DNA from: DATLGB01 sp037724045
Lineage (GTDB): Bacteria > Actinomycetota > Thermoleophilia > Solirubrobacterales > Solirubrobacteraceae
Direction of reading: 5' to 3'
Assembly (NCBI GenBank): GCA_037724045.1
Contig: JBBJOW010000015.1
Location: 1 to 64,000, forward strand
Length of the DNA: 64,000 nucleotides
Position 1 is the stretch's first letter; each line of letters opens with the position of its first letter. A program made the translations under genes and the position numbers. The notes below the pieces were generated by a model. That model did no database searches. It was given only the letters and a program-made list of their open reading frames with translations, and was not told where the DNA came from. Below, in pieces: positions 34,185 through 42,064 of the stretch.

Positions 34185-35093
34185 ATGGCTGAGCGGATCC
34201 CGACCCGTCCCGGCGACCGCGTCTTCGCGAAGCTGGCGTCAGGCTCGGGAATCATCATGCTCGTGCTCCTCGGCGGTGTCGCGGCCTTCCTGCTCGCGGA
34301 GGCACTGCCGGCCATCACCGCCTCGGCGAGTGATCTGCCCGGTGGCGAGAATCTCGTCAAGTTCATCGCGCCGCTTGCCTTCGGCTCGTTGCTCGGAGCG
34401 CTTATCGCGATCCTGATCGCGGTCCCCATGGCCGTCGCCGTGGCGCTCTTCGTCTCCTTCTACGCGCCTCGGCGCGTGGCCCAGACGCTCTCCTACGTGA
34501 TCGACCTCCTCGCGGCCATCCCGAGCGTGGTCTACGGGCTGTGGGGCGTCGCGGTCCTGGGTCCGGCCGCCGTGGGCGGGCTGGAGTGGCTGGAGGACAA
34601 GCTCGGATTCCTGCCGTTCTTCGAGGGTCCGGCGTCAACGACCGGGCGGACCATGCTCGTCGTCGGAGTCGTGCTGGCGGTCATGATCCTTCCGATCATC
34701 ACCGCCGTCACCCGCGAGGTGTTCTCGCAGACCCCCCGCCCGCTGCGCGAGGCCGCGCTCGCCCTCGGCGCCACCCGCTGGGAGATGATCCGCATGACGG
34801 TCCTGCCGTTCGGAAAGTCGGCTCTGATCAGCGGCTCAATGCTCGGACTCGGCCGCGCGCTCGGGGAGACGATGGCGGTGACCATCATCCTGTCGGTGTC
34901 AGGTGCGGTCACCTTCAACCTGATCAGCTCGGGCAACCCGTCGACGATCGCCGCCAACATCGCGCTCGACTTCCCCGAGTCGTCGGGACTCGACGTCAAC
35001 GCGTTGATCGCCTCGGGCCTGGTCCTCTTTGCCATCACGTTGGTCGTCAACATGACCGCGCGCGCGATCATCGGCCGCAGGCAGCCCGCGTGA
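34185..35093 (+). CDS. pstC: phosphate ABC transporter permease PstC
   Basis: One of the two membrane subunits of the high-affinity phosphate importer. The 302 residues contain about six membrane helices. The cytoplasmic EAA loop reads LREAALALGATRWEMIRMTV, and family blocks AIPSVVYGLWGVAVLGP and GLGRALGETMAVTII are present. The stop overlaps the pstA GTG by 4 nt. Confidence 0.96.
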   Translation: MAERIPTRPGDRVFAKLASGSGIIMLVLLGGVAAFLLAEALPAITASASDLPGGENLVKFIAPLAFGSLLGALIAILIAVPMAVAVALFVSFYAPRRVAQTLSYVIDLLAAIPSVVYGLWGVAVLGPAAVGGLEWLEDKLGFLPFFEGPASTTGRTMLVVGVVLAVMILPIITAVTREVFSQTPRPLREAALALGATRWEMIRMTVLPFGKSALISGSMLGLGRALGETMAVTIILSVSGAVTFNLISSGNPSTIAANIALDFPESSGLDVNALIASGLVLFAITLVVNMTARAIIGRRQPA

Positions 35094-36181
35094 GCGCCAC
35101 CCGCGAGCCGCTGGGCGCCACTGCCGGCCAGGCCGTCACGCCGGGCGCCGGCCGTGCGCCCATGGCGGGCGCCGTGCTCCCGTCCTGGGCGCCATGGGGC
35201 GTGCCGGGGGGTCTGCTGGCCGTCGCGGTGGCGCTGGCCGTGGCGACGAACCTCGCGCCGGCGCTGTTGCTGGTCGTCGCCGTCGTCGTCGGCGGGGCGG
35301 TGCTCTACGTCTGGTCACGCAGCGTGGAGGGCGCTCGTCGCGCCACGGATCGCAGCGTCACCCTCGGCGTCACGGCCGCCTTCGTGCTCGCGGTCGCGCC
35401 ACTCGTCTCCGTGCTGACGACGGTCATCGATCGCGGCCTCGCGCGCTTCGACGGCACGTTTCTCACCGAAACCGCGCGCAATGTCGTCGGCGAGGGCGGC
35501 GGCGCGCTGCACGCCATCGTCGGCACGCTGGTCATCGCCGGGGTCGCCACGCTGATCGCGGTGCCGATCGGAATTCTCGCCGCGATCTACCTGGTGGAGT
35601 ACGGCCAGGGGCGCCTCAAGCGCGCGATCACCTTCTTCGTCGACGTCATGACCGGCATCCCGTCGATCGTCGCCGGCCTGTTCGCGGTGGCATTGTTCAC
35701 GCTGGTCTTCGGCCCCGGCACCCGCCTCGGGATCATGGGCTCGATCGCCCTGACGGTGCTGATGATCCCGATCGTCGTGCGCTCCACCGAGGAGATGCTT
35801 CTGATCGTCCCCGACAAGCTGAGGGAGGCGGCCTACGCGCTCGGGGTGCCCAAGTGGCGCATGATCGTCAAGGTCGTGCTCCCCACGGCGCTCGCCGGCA
35901 TCGTCAGCGGCGTGATGCTGGCGATCGCGCGAATCATGGGAGAGACCGCGCCGCTGCTGGTCACCGCCGGCGTCTCGGACTCGATCAACACGAACCCCGT
36001 CGACGGCCGCATGCCCAACCTCGCCGTCTACGCCTACAGCGAGTACAAGTTCCCCGGCGTCCCGCGCGAGCCCTTCCTCGACCGCGCCTGGGCCGCAGCG
36101 CTTACGCTGATCCTGATCGTCATGCTGCTCAACCTCGTCGGCCGCTTCATCTACCGGCGGTTCGGCACGGAGATCCGGTGA
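35090..36181 (+). CDS. pstA: phosphate ABC transporter permease PstA
   Basis: Second membrane subunit, 363 residues. The N-terminal 60 residues extend beyond the usual family length with two hydrophobic segments (GVPGGLLAVAVALAVATNLA, LLLVVAVVVGGAVLYVWSRS). The core has VMTGIPSIVAGLFAV, the EAA loop LREAAYALGVPKWRMIVKVV and IARIMGETAPLLVTAG. GTG start overlapping pstC, and its own stop overlaps the pstB GTG (GTGA), so the permeases and ATPase are translationally coupled. Confidence 0.95.
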   Translation: MSATREPLGATAGQAVTPGAGRAPMAGAVLPSWAPWGVPGGLLAVAVALAVATNLAPALLLVVAVVVGGAVLYVWSRSVEGARRATDRSVTLGVTAAFVLAVAPLVSVLTTVIDRGLARFDGTFLTETARNVVGEGGGALHAIVGTLVIAGVATLIAVPIGILAAIYLVEYGQGRLKRAITFFVDVMTGIPSIVAGLFAVALFTLVFGPGTRLGIMGSIALTVLMIPIVVRSTEEMLLIVPDKLREAAYALGVPKWRMIVKVVLPTALAGIVSGVMLAIARIMGETAPLLVTAGVSDSINTNPVDGRMPNLAVYAYSEYKFPGVPREPFLDRAWAAALTLILIVMLLNLVGRFIYRRFGTEIR

Positions 36182-37101
36182 CCGATGCGCCCAATCAAAA
36201 GCGAGCCAAGATGAACACGCCCGACACTAAGACCGCCACGGCCAAGCCCGGCGAGCAGAGCGAGCGGGAGGCCATCACGTACGCGTCAGGCCAGCGTGCC
36301 CAGCCTTCGGCCGGCGAAACCGACGGCAAGTCGCTCGAGGCCACCGCGCTCAACCTCTACTACGGCGACTTCCTGGCCGTCAAGGACGTCAACGTCACGA
36401 TCCGGCGCAACCGGGTCACCGCGCTGATCGGCTCCTCGGGCTGCGGAAAGTCGACGTTCCTGCGCTCGCTGAACCGCATGCACGAGCTGGTGGCAGGCGC
36501 CACCGTGGACGGGAAGGTCCTCGTCGAGGGCCAGGACATCTACGGGGCCGGCGTCGATCCGGTCACCGTCCGGCGCCGGATCGGAATGGTCTTCCAGGCG
36601 CCGAACCCCTTTCCCACGATGTCCATCTACGACAACGTGGCGGCCGGCATCAAGCTCAACAACCGCAAGATGAGCGAGCACGACATGGACAGGATCGTCG
36701 AGAAGTCACTGCGCGGCGCTCACCTGTGGGAGGAGGTCAAGGACCGCCTCCAGAAGCCCGGTGCCGGGCTTTCGGGCGGGCAGCAGCAGCGACTGTGCAT
36801 CGCGCGCGCCTGCGCCGTGGAGCCCGAGATCCTGCTCATGGACGAGCCGGCGTCCGCGCTGGACCCGATCGCCACGTTGGCCATCGAGGACCTGATCGCC
36901 GAACTCAAGAAGGACTACACGATCGTGATCGTGACCCACAACATGCAGCAGGCGGCCCGGGCGAGCGACTTCACCGCCTTCTTCAACATCGAGAACAGCG
37001 GCGACCCTGGCACGCTGGTGGAGATGGACGACACGGACAAGATCTTCTCCAAGCCCGCTGACAAGCGCACGGAGGACTACGTCACCGGCAAGTTCGGCTA
37101 G
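36178..37101 (+). CDS. pstB: phosphate ABC transporter ATP-binding protein PstB
   Basis: ATPase of the Pst importer. From GTG 36178 it is 307 residues; the first 50 are a polar extension absent from typical 255-residue PstB, and ATG 36211 is an alternative start. Motifs: Walker A GSSGCGKSTFLRSLNRM, Q-loop VFQAPNPFPTMSIYDN, signature LSGGQQQRLCIARA, Walker B ILLMDEPASALDP, H-loop VTHNMQQAARASD. Followed after 8 nt by phoU. Confidence 0.96.
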   Translation: MTDAPNQKRAKMNTPDTKTATAKPGEQSEREAITYASGQRAQPSAGETDGKSLEATALNLYYGDFLAVKDVNVTIRRNRVTALIGSSGCGKSTFLRSLNRMHELVAGATVDGKVLVEGQDIYGAGVDPVTVRRRIGMVFQAPNPFPTMSIYDNVAAGIKLNNRKMSEHDMDRIVEKSLRGAHLWEEVKDRLQKPGAGLSGGQQQRLCIARACAVEPEILLMDEPASALDPIATLAIEDLIAELKKDYTIVIVTHNMQQAARASDFTAFFNIENSGDPGTLVEMDDTDKIFSKPADKRTEDYVTGKFG

Positions 37102-37109
37102 GCGGACCA

Positions 37110-37802
37110 ATGGCGGGGTCGATGCGCGCTCAGTTCCGGCGCGAGCTCGCGCGACTCGAGGAGCAGGCGCTGCAGGCGATCGACCTGGTCGTGGAGTCGC
37201 TCGACCGGGCACTGGAGTCGGTGCATCACCAGGATGTCGAGCTGGCCGGGATGGTCATCGCCGACGACGACCGCATCGACGGACGCTTCCTGGAGGTGCA
37301 CCAGTCGATCCTCTCGCTGCTCGCGCGGCAGGCGCCGGTCGCGGTCGACCTGCGAGTCATCGCGGCGCTGCTGCACGTGATCAAGCACGTCGAGCGGATG
37401 GGCGACCAGTGCGTCAACATCGCCAAGCTCGTGCCGCTGGCCGGCCACGAGCCGCCGACGGATGCGCAGATGCTCGACATGATCGGGCGCATGGGGTCGC
37501 TTGCGCGCTCGCAGTCGCTGCAGTGCAAGCAGGCCTTCGCGTTGCGCGACGTCGACCTGGCGGTCGACCTCGTCCGCCAGGACGCCGAGATCAACCGCCT
37601 CAACCGCGAGGTCTTCAAGCGCGCCGTCGTGATCGGGACCGACGAGGACCGGCGCGAGTGGGCGATGCACATGATGCTCATGGCGCGCGCCCTCGAGCGG
37701 ATCGGAGACAACGCGGTCGACGTCGGTGAGCAGGTCGCCTTCGTCGAGACGGGGCTCTTCCGCGAGTTCTCCGACGCTTCCAGGCCGCCCTTGCGCCCGT
37801 AG
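37110..37802 (+). CDS. phoU: phosphate signalling protein PhoU
   Basis: Negative regulator that links Pst transport to the phosphate two-component system. The 230 residues form two PhoU repeats of three helices, with the metal-site motifs DDDRIDGRFLEV, VKHVERMGDQ-type IKHVERMGDQCVN in the first repeat and ARALERIGDNAVDVGEQ in the second. ATG 37110 and ATG 37122-37125 region are both possible starts. It ends the pst operon and is followed by a PHO box and the response regulator. Confidence 0.93.
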   Translation: MAGSMRAQFRRELARLEEQALQAIDLVVESLDRALESVHHQDVELAGMVIADDDRIDGRFLEVHQSILSLLARQAPVAVDLRVIAALLHVIKHVERMGDQCVNIAKLVPLAGHEPPTDAQMLDMIGRMGSLARSQSLQCKQAFALRDVDLAVDLVRQDAEINRLNREVFKRAVVIGTDEDRREWAMHMMLMARALERIGDNAVDVGEQVAFVETGLFREFSDASRPPLRP

Positions 37803-37830
37803 GTCAAAACCATGGAGTTTGCGAGCGGTT

Positions 37831-37852
37831 CTGTGAACAACCTGTGACCACG
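37831..37852 (-). promoter_or_regulatory. PHO box (reverse orientation) before the response regulator
   Basis: Two direct 11-mers CTGTGAACAAC and CTGTGACCACG; on the minus strand they contain GTTCACAG and GGTCACAG, the PHO core. It lies 37 nt upstream of the regulator's -10 hexamer, a position that suits activation or autoregulation. Confidence 0.6.
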
Positions 37853-37888
37853 AAGGGACCGTCTCGTAACCGCAGCCGCTCTTCTGCT

Positions 37889-37894
37889 TATGCT
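37889..37894 (+). promoter_or_regulatory. -10 hexamer of the response regulator gene
   Basis: TATGCT, 8 nt before ATG 37903; leaderless layout. Confidence 0.5.
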
Positions 37895-37902
37895 CAGCAA
37901 AG

Positions 37903-38709
37903 ATGAACACTGGAACGGACAACCCGCTTCAGGTCGCGGTCATCGACAATGACAGCGGCTTCCTCCAGGTGCTGGTCAAGCGCCTCGACGGACTGGGATG
38001 GCAGTACCGGGTCACGGGGGGGCCGATACCGGTCGACGCCCTGGTCTCCATGCGGCTGGACGCGCTGGTCGTCGACCTCGCCGTCATCGGCCACCAGGCG
38101 TGGACGTACCTCGAGTCCGTGGCGGCCAAGCTGCCCTCGCTGGGCATCGTCGTCGTGACCGGCCGCGCGTCGGTCTCACAGCGCGTGCGGGGCTTGCGGA
38201 TCGGCGCCGACGACTGGATGACCAAGCCCTGCCACCCGGAGGAGCTGATCGCCCGCGTGGAGGCCGTCGTGCGCCGGCGCAGGACCTCCGAGCCGGGCGC
38301 GGTCGCCGACACGGTGGAGGCTGGCGAGCTGCAGGTCCGCTCCGACCAGTTCCAGGCCTTCGTGCGCGGCGGCTCGGTGGAGCTGACCCGGCGCGAGTTC
38401 GAGCTGCTCCAGCTCCTGGCCTCGGCCGAGGGCCAGGTGCTCCAGCGCGAGGACATCTACCAGCGCGTCTGGGGCTACGCCATGGCTCATGGCGACCGCT
38501 CTGTGGACGTGTTCGTGCGCAAGCTGCGCTCCAAGCTCGAGCGCATCTCGCCCGAGTGGCGCTACATCCACACCCACTTCGGTGTCGGCTACCGCTTCGC
38601 CGCGCTGCCGGCCGACGGTGTGGAGCGCATCGAGGCTCCGGTCGGAGTCGCAGTGCCGACGGTCGCGGAGCCGGTCGTGGCCCCCGCGCACGAGATCGTC
38701 ACCGTCTAA
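37903..38709 (+). CDS. OmpR/PhoB-family response regulator (phosphate regulon)
   Basis: The 268-residue regulator has a receiver domain with acidic pair Asp15/Asp17, phosphoacceptor Asp58 (ALVVDLAV), Thr86 and Lys108 (WMTKPCHPEEL), and a C-terminal winged helix (VELTRREFELLQLLASAEGQ to YIHTHFGVGYRF), followed by a Val/Pro-rich tail of about 35 residues. By position after phoU and a PHO box it is the PhoB/PhoP of this genome. No sensor kinase gene follows; the next gene belongs to the pilin locus. The TAA stop provides the first bases of that gene's -10 hexamer. Confidence 0.88.
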   Translation: MNTGTDNPLQVAVIDNDSGFLQVLVKRLDGLGWQYRVTGGPIPVDALVSMRLDALVVDLAVIGHQAWTYLESVAAKLPSLGIVVVTGRASVSQRVRGLRIGADDWMTKPCHPEELIARVEAVVRRRRTSEPGAVADTVEAGELQVRSDQFQAFVRGGSVELTRREFELLQLLASAEGQVLQREDIYQRVWGYAMAHGDRSVDVFVRKLRSKLERISPEWRYIHTHFGVGYRFAALPADGVERIEAPVGVAVPTVAEPVVAPAHEIVTV

Positions 38710-38712
38710 CCT
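38707..38712 (+). promoter_or_regulatory. -10 hexamer overlapping the regulator stop codon
   Basis: TAACCT, 9 nt before ATG 38722; TAA is the stop codon of the response regulator. The paralogous position at 42050 has TAATCT at the same distance. Confidence 0.45.
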
Positions 38713-38721
38713 CGGCGGTCC

Positions 38722-39084
38722 ATGCGGACCGCGCGCAACGTCGGCATCATCCTCGGCCTTGCGGCGCTGGTCGCGTTGGCGCCAGGCGGGCTGACGGCGC
38801 GCGACACCATCTCGAACATCATCACCGTGGTGTTCCTCGGCGGGTTGGGGTTCTTCGCGTACCGGATGTACATGGAGAACCGCGTCACGCTGTTCGACCT
38901 GCCCGATCAGCGACGGGTGCTGCTCTACGGCAGCGCCACCGTGCTCGTCTTCGCGCTGATCGCCACGCGCAAGTTCTGGGACGACTTCGGCGCCCGCGGG
39001 GCGACCATCCTGCTGTGGTTCGTGCTGCTCGGCGCGGCGGCCTACGGCTTCTCGGTCGTCATCCGCACCTGGCGCGAGTATTAG
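38722..39084 (+). CDS. small membrane protein of the pilin locus, copy 1
   Basis: The 120-residue protein has an N-terminal helix (ARNVGIILGLAALVALAPGG) and two or three more hydrophobic segments, ending IRTWREY. The middle motif RMYMENRVTLFDLPDQ is nearly identical in the paralogue at 42.1 kb. It directly precedes TadE-like pseudopilin genes in both copies, so it may be an accessory of that apparatus; no function is known to me. Confidence 0.75.
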   Translation: MRTARNVGIILGLAALVALAPGGLTARDTISNIITVVFLGGLGFFAYRMYMENRVTLFDLPDQRRVLLYGSATVLVFALIATRKFWDDFGARGATILLWFVLLGAAAYGFSVVIRTWREY

Positions 39085-39125
39085 GCCCTAGGCCTAGCGC
39101 CGACCGCGCACTTCCGGCACAGAGT

Positions 39126-39157
39126 CGCGCGCGAATCGGCACGCCTGCGTCTGGACC
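39126..39157 (+). promoter_or_regulatory. conserved 32 nt block upstream of TadE-like gene, copy 1
   Basis: Begins CGCGCGCGAATCGGCACG and continues CTGCGTCTGGA; 30 of 32 positions match 42467-42498, and both blocks end 30 nt before the GTG start. Non-coding sequence this conserved beside diverged genes suggests a regulatory site. Confidence 0.5.
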
Positions 39158-39187
39158 CGTCACGCGGGCCCCGGGAGGCTCTCGTGT

Positions 39188-39526
39188 GTGTCCCGTCTCC
39201 CCGATGCCCGCGGCCAGGCCGCCGTCGAGCTCGTTGTCCTGCTCCCGCTCATCTGCGTGGTGCTGGCCGGAGCGTGGCGGGCGGTGCTCGCCGCGCACGC
39301 GCAGTGGTCGGCTTCCGCGGCGGCCCGGGCAGCCGCCCGCGCGCACGCCATCGGCCTGGAGACGCTGCCCGCCGCGCAGCGGGCGCTGCCGGCCTCGCTC
39401 GACGAGCGGGTCAGGATCGAGGAAGACGGCGCGGGCGTCGCTGTCCACCTCCCGGTCCCGGAGATCCTTCCCGGCGTCGACCTCGGCACCTTGACCGCCC
39501 GCGCGACCTTTGCGAGCCAGCGGTGA
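39188..39526 (+). CDS. TadE-like pseudopilin, copy 1
   Basis: The 112-residue protein starts with the TadE pattern: a short polar leader, ARGQAAVELVVLLPL with the conserved Glu, and one membrane helix (about 10-35), then a small extracellular domain ending LTARATFASQR. The GTG start has GGGAGG 9 nt upstream. Paralogue of the protein at 42529-42870. TadE/F/G-type minor pilins take part in Flp pilus assembly or secretion, but no tadA, tadB or tadC gene is in this window. Confidence 0.8.
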   Translation: MSRLPDARGQAAVELVVLLPLICVVLAGAWRAVLAAHAQWSASAAARAAARAHAIGLETLPAAQRALPASLDERVRIEEDGAGVAVHLPVPEILPGVDLGTLTARATFASQR

Positions 39527-39666
39527 GGGACGCGCGCGGACAGGCGAGCATCGAGCTCGTCGCGCTCCTTCCTGTTGTCGTGATCGTGGTTGCCGCGGTC
39601 GTGCAGGTGCTCGCGGCGGGCACCGCGCGCGAATCCTCGGGCTCCAGAGCCCGTCCAATTGCATGA
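39523..39666 (+). pseudogene. truncated second TadE-like pseudopilin gene
   Basis: From GTG 39523 (overlapping the gene before) the protein DARGQASIELVALLPVVVIV continues through AAVVQVLAAGTARE, matching the intact 134-residue gene at 42867. At base 39640 the similarity stops, and ten unrelated residues lead to TGA/TAG signals. The break marks the left edge of the block separating the two pilin loci. Confidence 0.75.
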
Positions 39667-39728
39667 GCTGGTCCCGCAGGTTCACCACCTCGTTCACGCT
39701 CCGCAGGGCTATCCGGCCGGATCTGAGC

Positions 39729-39734
39729 TAGGCT
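39729..39734 (+). promoter_or_regulatory. -10 hexamer of small Gly/Ser-tail gene
   Basis: TAGGCT, 6 nt before ATG 39741; leaderless layout. Confidence 0.5.
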
Positions 39735-39740
39735 CGCTGC

Positions 39741-40028
39741 ATGCGCTTCAGCCTCTTCGGGGTCATCTACATCGTTGTCGGCGTTCTCGTCGCGGCGGGA
39801 ATCATCGGCGGCGAGGGCAACTACTTCAACGATCTCGGGAGCATCGAGGCGATCGTCTCGATGCTCCTGGCGGTCTTTCTCTGGCCGCTGGTCCTCCTCG
39901 GCGTCAGCCTCGACATCGGTGGCGGCGGAGGGGCGGATACCGGCGAGGGCTCGTCCGGCGGGTCCGGCGGGTCCGGCGGGTCCGGCGGGTCCGGCGGGTC
40001 CGGCGGGTCCGGCGGCAACGGCAAGTAG
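39741..40028 (+). CDS. small membrane protein with Gly-Gly-Ser tail
   Basis: A 95-residue protein with two membrane helices (MRFSLFGVIYIVVGVLVAAG and IEAIVSMLLAVFLWPLVLLG) and a C-terminal tail of SGG repeats. The helices look like a conserved small-membrane-protein family; I cannot name a function. The tail is encoded by seven 9-bp repeats and probably varies in length between strains. A 7-bp-stem hairpin follows the gene. Confidence 0.75.
   Translation: MRFSLFGVIYIVVGVLVAAGIIGGEGNYFNDLGSIEAIVSMLLAVFLWPLVLLGVSLDIGGGGGADTGEGSSGGSGGSGGSGGSGGSGGSGGNGK
39954..40016 (+). repeat. seven tandem copies of a 9-bp repeat
   Basis: TCCGGCGGG repeated seven times with only the last base of the last copy differing. 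It encodes SGG units and is a likely site of slipped-strand length change. Confidence 0.9.
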
Positions 40029-40038
40029 GCCCACTTGC

Positions 40039-40055
40039 CCGACGGTTCCCGTCGG
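40039..40055 (+). terminator. hairpin after the Gly/Ser-tail gene
   Basis: CCGACGG, loop TTC, CCGTCGG: a perfect 7 bp stem 10 nt past the stop codon. No T-tract. Confidence 0.5.
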
Positions 40056-40396
40056 ACAGATCGCGTTGGCGGGGTCGCGGCCTGAATCGTCGAGACCACA
40101 TGCAGATCAGGAATGCCTTCGCGGTCGTGACCCGCCTCTATCCGGCGCTCCCGTCGGAGCCGTTCGGTGCCGGCGGCGAACTGGCCGCGACGGACTACAC
40201 CGTCAGCTTCAGCTAGGCCCAGTTGACCGGGCCGAGGCTCCGCGACGCCGGTGGCGACCGGAAACCGCTTAGCTTGCAGCCCGTGACGTTGCACGGTCCC
40301 GTCATGTATCGCGACATCGTGGGTCTTGCTGGGTCAGAGGCGACCCAGCGGCTGGTGGAGCGGGGCAGCCCCTTCAGCGACGTGCGTGAGCGGGAC
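40056..40396. other. stretch with no convincing gene
   Basis: About 340 bases holding only short frames: a 38-residue plus-strand frame at 40100-40216 (MQIRNAFAVVTRLYPALPSE...) and the beginning of a plus-strand frame at 40223-40558 that opposes the minus-strand remnant next door. Composition is less GC-biased at third positions than in the true genes around. It is probably eroded sequence. Confidence 0.4.
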
Positions 40397-40638
40397 TTAC
40401 AAGAGGCGATGGTTGCGGTGGCTCCCGATGCTGCGCAGCGCCACCTCGCGGCGCGCAACGGCGACGCTCAGCTTCCGATGTCCCAGACCGCCTCGTTGAG
40501 TTTCCGCGCGGTCGTCCCCCACTTCAACTCGAGATACATCGGCAACCCGGACGGCTGAGGTTGAAGTCCCACGTCGACTGGGCCGACACCCGGCCACTCA
40601 TCCCAACGGACCGACGCGGAAGCCGCCTCGAACGGCAT
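40397..40638 (-). pseudogene. possible remnant of a minus-strand gene
   Basis: From ATG 40638 the minus strand reads MPFEAASASVRWDEWPGVGP and on to LPMYLELKWGTTARKLNEAVWDIG, which looks like natural protein, then stops. One frame over it continues KLSVAVARREVALRSIGSHR to a TAA. A frameshift near 40475 in a small unrecognised gene would explain this. A competing plus-strand frame cannot be excluded. Confidence 0.3.
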
Positions 40639-40894
40639 GTCGAACAGCCGCGCGCTGCCATTCTTCGAGCAGAAGAAGATCTGGCCGCTTGAAGAACTTC
40701 GCTCCCGGTTCGAGCGAGACTGGCGCTTCTGGCAGGAAGACGTGAGGACAAGGCCGGTCCGCTTGCCGGAGGAGATCGTCGTCCAGCCGGTCCTGGTTCG
40801 CCAGGTGGTCGACAGCGGGGTGGTCTGGGAGATCCGCGGCACGGAGGTCGCCGCAGTGGACTCAGAACACACCACCTGGGTGCCGTTCAGGTGA
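40637..40894 (+). CDS. hypothetical protein, 85 aa
   Basis: Unrecognised soluble protein. The N-terminal half is rich in charged and aromatic residues (EQKKIWPLEELRSRFERDWR) and the C-terminal half is strand-like (VVQPVLVRQVVDSGVVWEIR). No clear ribosome binding site or -10 hexamer. It lies within the block that separates the two pilin loci, whose genes are mostly short or shifted. Confidence 0.4.
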   Translation: MSNSRALPFFEQKKIWPLEELRSRFERDWRFWQEDVRTRPVRLPEEIVVQPVLVRQVVDSGVVWEIRGTEVAAVDSEHTTWVPFR

Positions 40895-40958
40895 CCCTTT
40901 GTGAGGGCGTCTGACGGCCTCAGCGCTGCAGCGACTACCGGCAGCCGAGGCGCGCGGG

Positions 40959-40964
40959 TAGGTT
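40959..40964 (+). promoter_or_regulatory. -10 hexamer of endonuclease/phosphatase-family gene
   Basis: TAGGTT, 6 nt before ATG 40971; leaderless layout. Confidence 0.5.
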
Positions 40965-40970
40965 CGGCAG

Positions 40971-42021
40971 ATGTCAGAGCAAGATGTCCAGGCGGCCGTA
41001 GGCGCCCTGCCGGTCTTCCCGTGGCCGGACCGCGACTCACTGGGACAGCTAGAAGATGCCGTGCTGGATCGGCTCGACCCGCCGCTGAACCTTGCGGGAA
41101 GGCCCTCCACGGGCGTCAGGCAGGCGCTGTCGCGGCAACGCGCGGCCCTCATGGGGAGACACGCCCCAGAACGTCATGGACCCGACACAGCCGCCCCCGC
41201 CCAGCTGACCGTGGTGACCTGGAACGTGAACGGTCGGGTTGGCTCGGGGCAGGCCCGGCAGGCCGAGACGTTGCTCGCACTCGAGCCGGATGTGATCGCG
41301 CTGCAGGAGGTGACCGCCGCGAGCTACCCAGCTTGGAGAGAACGACTGTCGCACGCGGGCTACTCGGTTCTCGCAACCATGCCGTACCCCGAGCCGGATA
41401 TCCGCAGGAAGTACTGCAACCTGACGGCGTCGAGACATCCCATCGCCCGACTCCCCGGTCTCATGCTTGACGACCCTGACGAGGCAGCTGTCGCCCGAGA
41501 AGTACCTCGCCGCCACCATCTCTGTCGGCGGACACGATGTCGACGTCCACAACGCCCACCTTCCGCCAGGCTCGACGCGCGGCGTGATCAAGGTGCACGC
41601 GTTCGAGGCGATCCGCCGCCGCATCGAGAGCGACAACTCGCGGCCTCGGATCCTGTGCGGCGATTTCAACACGCCGCGCAGCGAGGCCGATGGCGATGTG
41701 GAGACGTGGGCGGGTACCGCCGAGCCGTCATTACGGGCGCGATGGGACGCCGCCGAACGCTCGGTCCTGCGCAACCCCGACATGCCCGACGCGTACCGCC
41801 AGCTGCGGACACTGGGAGATCCATTCCCGGTGTCTCACACCACGCGCGGAATCTCGCGACGGTACGACCACATCTACGCGTCCTGCGACCTCGCGCCCAC
41901 TCGCTGCGAGTACTTGACGGAGCCGCTCGAACATCGCCTGAGCGATCATGCCCCTGTGTTCGCGTGTTTCATGAGGGGCTCACCGACGAGCGCCGGCACG
42001 GCGCGTGCGTTCGCTTCCTGA
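40971..42021 (+). pseudogene. endonuclease/exonuclease/phosphatase (EEP) family gene with a frameshift
   Basis: The first frame from ATG 40971 gives a polar N-terminus and the start of an EEP domain (LTVVTWNVNGRV, LEPDVIALQEVTAASYPAWR). Near 41480-41500 homology moves to the next frame, which continues EKYLAATISVGGHDVDVHNA, ILCGDFNTPR (catalytic Asp/Asn), RRYDHIYAS and LSDHAPVFACF to the TGA at 42019. Both halves keep the catalytic motifs of the metal-dependent phosphodiesterase fold, so the break is one recent indel or a base-calling error. In-frame the protein would be about 350 residues. Confidence 0.8.
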
Positions 42022-42034
42022 TGCCAACCGAGAG

Positions 42035-42052
42035 CTAGTGTCCCGGCACTAA
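42035..42052. repeat. palindromic repeat CTAGTGTCCCG, copy 1
   Basis: CTAGTGTCCCGGCACTAA; matches 50547-50564 (CTAGTGTCCCGACACTAG) at 16 of 18 bases. Found just after the EEP gene, at the right edge of the block between the pilin loci. Confidence 0.6.
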
Positions 42053-42055
42053 TCT
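42050..42055 (+). promoter_or_regulatory. -10 hexamer of pilin-locus membrane protein, copy 2
   Basis: TAATCT, 9 nt before ATG 42065; same spacing as TAACCT before the copy 1 gene. Confidence 0.4.
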
Positions 42056-42064
42056 GTGCGGTCC

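Noticed and set aside
39640..39740. tRNA-like or attachment site at the break of the first pilin copy
   Set aside because: The short hairpin CTCGGGCTCCAGAGCCCG is present but there is no cloverleaf, no CCA end and no integrase gene nearby.
39954..40016. Possible CRISPR array
   Set aside because: Units are 9 bp with no spacers and encode an in-frame SGG tail; this is a coding microsatellite. No CRISPR repeat or cas gene was seen.
40223..40558. Plus-strand protein of about 111 residues
   Set aside because: Not supported by a start signal or composition, and it opposes a more protein-like minus-strand remnant; left as undecided rather than annotated.
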